From Cellvibrionales bacterium (lineage in GTDB: Bacteria > Pseudomonadota > Gammaproteobacteria > Pseudomonadales > JAHEGP01): a stretch of DNA of 12,233 nucleotides. A program made the translations under genes and the position numbers. Every line of letters starts with the position of its first letter. Position 1 is the stretch's first letter. This document shows positions 9,525 to 12,233 of this stretch, in pieces. The stretch lies in the NCBI GenBank assembly GCA_024645065.1, contig JAHEGP010000072.1, forward strand, positions 569 to 12,801. Reading direction: 5' to 3'. The notes beneath the pieces were generated by a model. The model did not search any database, was not told the origin of the DNA, and saw nothing but the letters and a program-made list of their open reading frames with translations.

Positions 9525-9977
9525 CTATTGCAGCAGGCTTTTGACCATTTTACTGACTTCGCCCATGTCGGCGCGGCCCTGGGTCTGGGGCTTGACCAAT
9601 GCCATCACCTTGCCCATGTGCTGCATCGAGTCGGCGCCGCTATCGGCGATTGCAGCGCGCACGATGGCGTCGAGCTCGGAAGCCGCCAGTTTGGCCGGCA
9701 TAAATTCCTCGATAACGCCAATCTCAAAGGCTTCCTGGTTGGCGAGGTCGTCCCGTCCGGCGGCCCGGTACTGGTTGAGCGAGTCCCGCCGTTGCTTGAG
9801 CATTTTGTCGAGTATGGCAAGTACGCGCTGGTCGTCGAGTTCGATGCGCTCGTCAACTTCCACGCGCTTCATTTCTGCCATCATCAGGCGAACAGCGCCC
9901 AGGCGGGGCTTGTCCCCCGCTTTGAGTGCGGTCTTCATGGCGCTGTTGATGGTTGCTTTCAGGTTTTCCTGGGTCAT
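9525..9977 (-). CDS. yqeY: GatB/YqeY domain-containing protein
   Basis: A 150-residue, mostly helical soluble protein of the YqeY family, with MTQENLKATINSAMKTALKAG at the N-terminus, LGAVRLMMAEMKR (26–38) and the C-terminal part resembling the tail domain of the GatB amidotransferase subunit. The family's role is uncertain; a tRNA-related function has been suggested from the resemblance to GatB. Its place between rpsU and dnaG is common in Pseudomonas-like gammaproteobacteria and other bacteria, and it would be co-transcribed with dnaG and rpoD past the terminator after rpsU. Confidence 0.92.
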   Translation of the reverse strand: MTQENLKATINSAMKTALKAGDKPRLGAVRLMMAEMKRVEVDERIELDDQRVLAILDKMLKQRRDSLNQYRAAGRDDLANQEAFEIGVIEEFMPAKLAASELDAIVRAAIADSGADSMQHMGKVMALVKPQTQGRADMGEVSKMVKSLLQ

Positions 9978-9998
9978 AGTCGGGCCTGGCTATAGCGC

Positions 9999-10025
9999 AA
10001 AAAGCCCTGGAGGAATCCGCCAGAG
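9999..10025 (-). terminator. Intrinsic terminator/attenuator after rpsU
   Basis: On the minus strand CTCTGGCGG and CCTCCAGGG (plus 10017–10025 and 10005–10013) form a nine-pair stem with one mismatch, one G·U pair and a three-base loop, followed by CTTTTTG. It is in the rpsU–yqeY gap. In the E. coli rpsU–dnaG–rpoD operon a partial terminator occupies the corresponding place and lowers primase synthesis relative to S21; the same role is inferred here. Confidence 0.8.
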
Positions 10026-10055
10026 CTGGAATCGGAACTGCTGGTGCCGAGGATT

Positions 10056-10271
10056 CTAGTAGAGACGCTGCATCCTGCGGTTTTCGCGCTGCAGTTTCTT
10101 CAGGTGGCGCTTCACCGCCGCGGCCTTGTTGCGCTTGCGGACGGTGGTGGGTTTTTCGTAAAACTCACGCCGCCGTACTTCAGCCATGATACCGGCTTTT
10201 TCGCAGGAGCGTTTGAAGCGGCGCAGGGCAATATCGAAGGGCTCGTTTTCTCTCACTCTAACTTCTGGCAT
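10056..10271 (-). CDS. rpsU: 30S ribosomal protein S21
   Basis: Small-subunit ribosomal protein used in translation initiation. Its 71 residues equal the gammaproteobacterial length. The sequence is nearly diagnostic: VRENEPFDIALRRFKRSCEK (6–25), AEVRRREFYEKPTTVRKR (30–47), and an Arg/Lys-rich tail ending RRMQRLY. It is the first gene of the cluster, divergent from tsaD. A fairly consensus promoter lies about 70 bases upstream and an intrinsic terminator about 30 bases downstream. Confidence 0.98.
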   Translation of the reverse strand: MPEVRVRENEPFDIALRRFKRSCEKAGIMAEVRRREFYEKPTTVRKRNKAAAVKRHLKKLQRENRRMQRLY

Positions 10272-10305
10272 CTAGTTCTCTATCCGCTTTTGCTGACTCA
10301 ATAAT

Positions 10306-10326
10306 ACCAGCAGACTGTGCGCTGGT
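10306..10326 (-). promoter_or_regulatory. Hairpin in the rpsU leader
   Basis: ACCAGC (10306–10311) and GCTGGT (10321–10326) are perfect six-base arms around a nine-base loop, inside the inferred untranslated leader of rpsU. No T run of terminator quality follows. It may be an RNA control element or chance. Confidence 0.35.
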
Positions 10327-10339
10327 TTAAGGGGGCGGA

Positions 10340-10368
10340 ATGATATACCCCCCAATCACAAATTGCAA
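10340..10368 (-). promoter_or_regulatory. Sigma-70-type promoter for rpsU
   Basis: On the minus strand -35 TTGCAA (plus 10363–10368) and -10 TATCAT (plus 10340–10345) are 17 bases apart, the ideal spacing. The expected transcript would have a leader of roughly 60 bases before rpsU. Confidence 0.55.
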
Positions 10369-10375
10369 AGCGCTC

Positions 10376-10404
10376 TTTTCGCTGCTGACACCATGCTTTA
10401 GAAT
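10376..10404 (+). promoter_or_regulatory. Possible promoter for tsaD
   Basis: A good -10 TAGAAT (10399–10404) stands 17 bases after a poor -35 candidate TTTTCG (10376–10381), about 31 bases before the tsaD ATG. It overlaps none of the rpsU elements, so the two divergent promoters would lie back to back within about 65 bases. Confidence 0.4.
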
Positions 10405-10435
10405 GCGCCTTCGGCAGGGTAGACAGTGCAAACAC

Positions 10436-11479
10436 ATGCGAATATTGGGTATTGAAACATCCTGCGACGAGACGGGTGTGGCTATTTACGACAGCGAGCG
10501 CGGTTTGCTCGCAGACCGTTTATACAGCCAGGTGGCGCTGCACGCTGCATACGGCGGGGTGGTGCCCGAGCTGGCGTCGCGGGATCATATTCGCAAAACC
10601 CTGCCAATGATCGATCAGACCCTTGCGATGGCGAAACTCGAAGGCTCCGACATCGATGGTGTGGCCTACACCGCCGGGCCGGGCCTGGTGGGTGCTCTTA
10701 TGGTAGGTGCGGCGATTGCACGCTCGCTTGCGTACGCCTGGTCGGTACCAGCGGTGGCGGTGCACCATATGGAGGGCCATCTGCTGGCCCCCATGCTGGA
10801 ACCGGATCCGCCGCAGTTTCCCCTGGTAGCGCTGCTGGTTTCGGGTGGACATACCCAACTGGTGAGGGTCGAGGGTATCGGCCGCTACCAGTTACTCGGC
10901 GAATCCCTCGACGATGCTGCCGGAGAGGCATTCGATAAAACCGCGAAAATGCTGGGTCTACCCTACCCGGGTGGGCCCCACGTCGCTCGCCTGGCGATCC
11001 GGGGCAATCCGGGCCGCTACCAGTTTCCCCGCCCCATGACCAAGCGGCCGGGGCTCGACTTCAGCTTCAGCGGACTGAAAACCTTTACCCTGAATACGAT
11101 CGCCAGTGAGACCCGGCAGGGCGCTCCCCTGGATGATCAGACCCGCGCCGACATCGCTGCGGCTTTCGAGGAGGCGGTGGTCGATACCCTGGCCCTGAAA
11201 TGCCGCCGCGCCCTGCGGCAAACCGGCTTGACCCAACTGGTGATTGCCGGGGGCGTGAGCGCGAACGTTCAGCTGCGCCAAAAACTGGAAGCGATGTGTG
11301 CGCAACTGGATTGCCGGGTGTATTACGCCCGACCGCAATTCTGCACTGACAATGGCGCGATGATTGCCTATGCGGGCTGCCAGCGACTGCTGGCGGGTGA
11401 ATGCCAGGATCTGGGGATCGAGGTCAGGGGGCGGTGGCCGCTGGAAGAGCTGGGCGCTCTGGATCGTGGCAACGGCTAG
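10436..11479 (+). CDS. tsaD: tRNA N6-adenosine threonylcarbamoyltransferase
   Basis: Transfers the threonylcarbamoyl group from threonylcarbamoyl-AMP to A37 of ANN-decoding tRNAs, acting with TsaB and TsaE. The ATG at 10436 gives MRILGIETSCDETG, the canonical N-terminus; an in-frame ATG at 10340 would add 32 residues without family similarity and would overlap the promoter region. Metal ligands H111 and H115 are in VHHMEGH and D305 in CTDNGAM. Other signatures are LVSGGHTQLV (134–143), LDDAAGEAFDK (158–168), PGLDFSFSGLKT (205–216) and AGGVSANVQLR (271–281). Length 347 aa, against about 337 in E. coli. It is divergent from rpsU, a widely conserved arrangement. The ribosome binding site is weak. 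Confidence 0.97.
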   Translation: MRILGIETSCDETGVAIYDSERGLLADRLYSQVALHAAYGGVVPELASRDHIRKTLPMIDQTLAMAKLEGSDIDGVAYTAGPGLVGALMVGAAIARSLAYAWSVPAVAVHHMEGHLLAPMLEPDPPQFPLVALLVSGGHTQLVRVEGIGRYQLLGESLDDAAGEAFDKTAKMLGLPYPGGPHVARLAIRGNPGRYQFPRPMTKRPGLDFSFSGLKTFTLNTIASETRQGAPLDDQTRADIAAAFEEAVVDTLALKCRRALRQTGLTQLVIAGGVSANVQLRQKLEAMCAQLDCRVYYARPQFCTDNGAMIAYAGCQRLLAGECQDLGIEVRGRWPLEELGALDRGNG

Positions 11480-11516
11480 GGCGAAGGTGTCGGAACGGAC
11501 GAGATTTGGAGCACAC

Positions 11517-11873
11517 ATGGATAAGGTTTACATTCGGGATTTGCGCGTCGATACGGTGATCGGTATCTACGACTGGGAACGAGAGGTTCGCCAGACCGTG
11601 AGTATCGACCTGGAAATGGCGACCGATATTAGGCGCGCGGCGCGTTCTGACAGTATTGAGGACACTCTCAATTACAAGGCTGTCGCCAAGCGCCTGATCC
11701 ATTTTATTGGCACCAGTGATTTCCAGTTGGTGGAAACCCTGGCCGAGCGCTGTGCCGCGCTGGTGCTGGAAGAGTTCGATGTCCCCTGGCTGCGACTGCG
11801 CCTCAGCAAACCGGGAGCGGTGCGGGGCTCGCGGGACGTTGGCATTATCATCGAACGCTCCGAGCAGTCGTGA
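11517..11873 (+). CDS. folB: Dihydroneopterin aldolase
   Basis: Cleaves 7,8-dihydroneopterin to 6-hydroxymethyl-7,8-dihydropterin and glycolaldehyde in folate synthesis; may also epimerise the substrate. The 118 residues match the family length. DLRVDTVIGIYDWERE (8–23), LNYKAVA (51–57, Y53), LVETLAE (71–77, pterin-binding E73) and LRLSKPGAV (94–102, catalytic K98) are all present. The ATG at 11517 has GGAG six bases upstream; the same frame is open further upstream, into tsaD, but that extension lacks similarity. It lies 37 bases after tsaD and ends one base before the folK start, so folB and folK are probably translationally coupled. Confidence 0.96.
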   Translation: MDKVYIRDLRVDTVIGIYDWEREVRQTVSIDLEMATDIRRAARSDSIEDTLNYKAVAKRLIHFIGTSDFQLVETLAERCAALVLEEFDVPWLRLRLSKPGAVRGSRDVGIIIERSEQS

Positions 11874-11874
11874 T

Positions 11875-12233
11875 ATGACCCAGGTATTCCTGTCGCTGGG
11901 CAGCAATATCGAGCCCCTGGACCATCTTCGGCGGGCGATAGCGGCATTGCGCGCCAATTTTGGTGAGTTGGTGGTGTCGCCGGTCTATGAAAGTGTGGCT
12001 GTGGGCTTCAAGGGCGACAACTTTCTCAATCTGGTGGTTGCTGTGGACACCAGGCTGCCGGTGGGGGCTCTCAGCAGCCTGATGCGTGAGATAGAGGCGA
12101 GTAACGGGCGCAGCCGCGACACCGAAAAATTTTCGTCGCGTACCCTCGATATCGATATCCTGACCTACGGCGATATCGTGGGTGTGGTAGATGGGGTGGT
12201 GCTGCCCCGGGAGGAAATTGAGCGCTACGGTTT
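11875..12233 (+). CDS. folK: 2-amino-4-hydroxy-6-hydroxymethyldihydropteridine pyrophosphokinase (3'-partial)
   Basis: Adds pyrophosphate from ATP to the 6-hydroxymethyldihydropterin made by FolB, the next step of folate synthesis. 119 codons are visible before the right edge, about three quarters of a usual 160-residue enzyme. LSLGSNIEP (6–14) is the N-terminal signature; YESVAVGFKGDNFLNLVV (38–55) is the substrate-binding stretch; FSSRTLDIDILTYGD (86–100) is the family signature with metal-binding D92 and D94. The start follows the folB stop (TGATATG) with one base between. Confidence 0.95.
   Translation, partial: MTQVFLSLGSNIEPLDHLRRAIAALRANFGELVVSPVYESVAVGFKGDNFLNLVVAVDTRLPVGALSSLMREIEASNGRSRDTEKFSSRTLDIDILTYGDIVGVVDGVVLPREEIERYG

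Noticed and set aside
9018..9995. 325-codon plus-strand ORF across dnaG and yqeY
   Set aside because: It spans the reverse of two real genes and their gap; no motif, no convincing ribosome binding site.

Overview
The window is ordinary gammaproteobacterial core genome with one accessory-type gene at its left edge. The core genes are two divergently transcribed blocks. The macromolecular synthesis cluster rpsU–yqeY–dnaG–rpoD is on the minus strand. tsaD–folB–folK starts from the same intergenic region on the plus strand. DnaG, RpoD, CysK, AckA and Pta all read like gammaproteobacterial orthologues: two-domain-plus-DRTGG Pta of about 717 aa, full-length RpoD with the long non-conserved insert, and S21 ending in RLY. 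The GC-rich sequence and the rpsU/tsaD divergence fit a marine Pseudomonadales/Cellvibrionales-like lineage, but that placement is an inference.

Layout. Positions 1–1006 (minus) hold the 5' part of a TIR-domain gene that runs off the left edge. It has no stop inside the window, so a stop-to-stop ORF search can miss it. Next, all on the minus strand, come pta (1070–3223), ackA (3280–4443), cysK (4568–5533), a rho-independent terminator (about 5602–5629), rpoD (5649–7460), dnaG (7560–9416), yqeY (9525–9977), another terminator (about 9999–10025) and rpsU (10056–10271). The divergent intergenic region 10272–10435 carries promoter-like elements for both sides. On the plus strand follow tsaD (10436–11479), folB (11517–11873) and folK (11875 to the right edge). 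No gene-free stretch exceeds about 165 bases.

How the genes work together. rpsU, dnaG and rpoD supply ribosomal protein S21, primase and the housekeeping sigma factor. The terminator after rpsU would let S21 be made in excess of the downstream proteins, as in the E. coli operon. cysK makes cysteine and releases acetate; ackA and pta interconvert acetate, acetyl phosphate and acetyl-CoA, so the three are metabolically compatible neighbours. tsaD serves tRNA t6A modification; folB and folK catalyse consecutive steps of folate synthesis.

The item most worth following is the TIR gene. It has an N-terminal TIR domain with a well-placed candidate catalytic glutamate (E78), then a mainly helical middle region, a strongly basic lysine tract encoded by long A runs, and a C-terminal region I do not recognise. 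It lies 63 bases after pta with no obvious terminator between. TIR domains of this type are common NAD-consuming effectors in bacterial antiviral defence, so a defence gene or system may continue to the left of the window.
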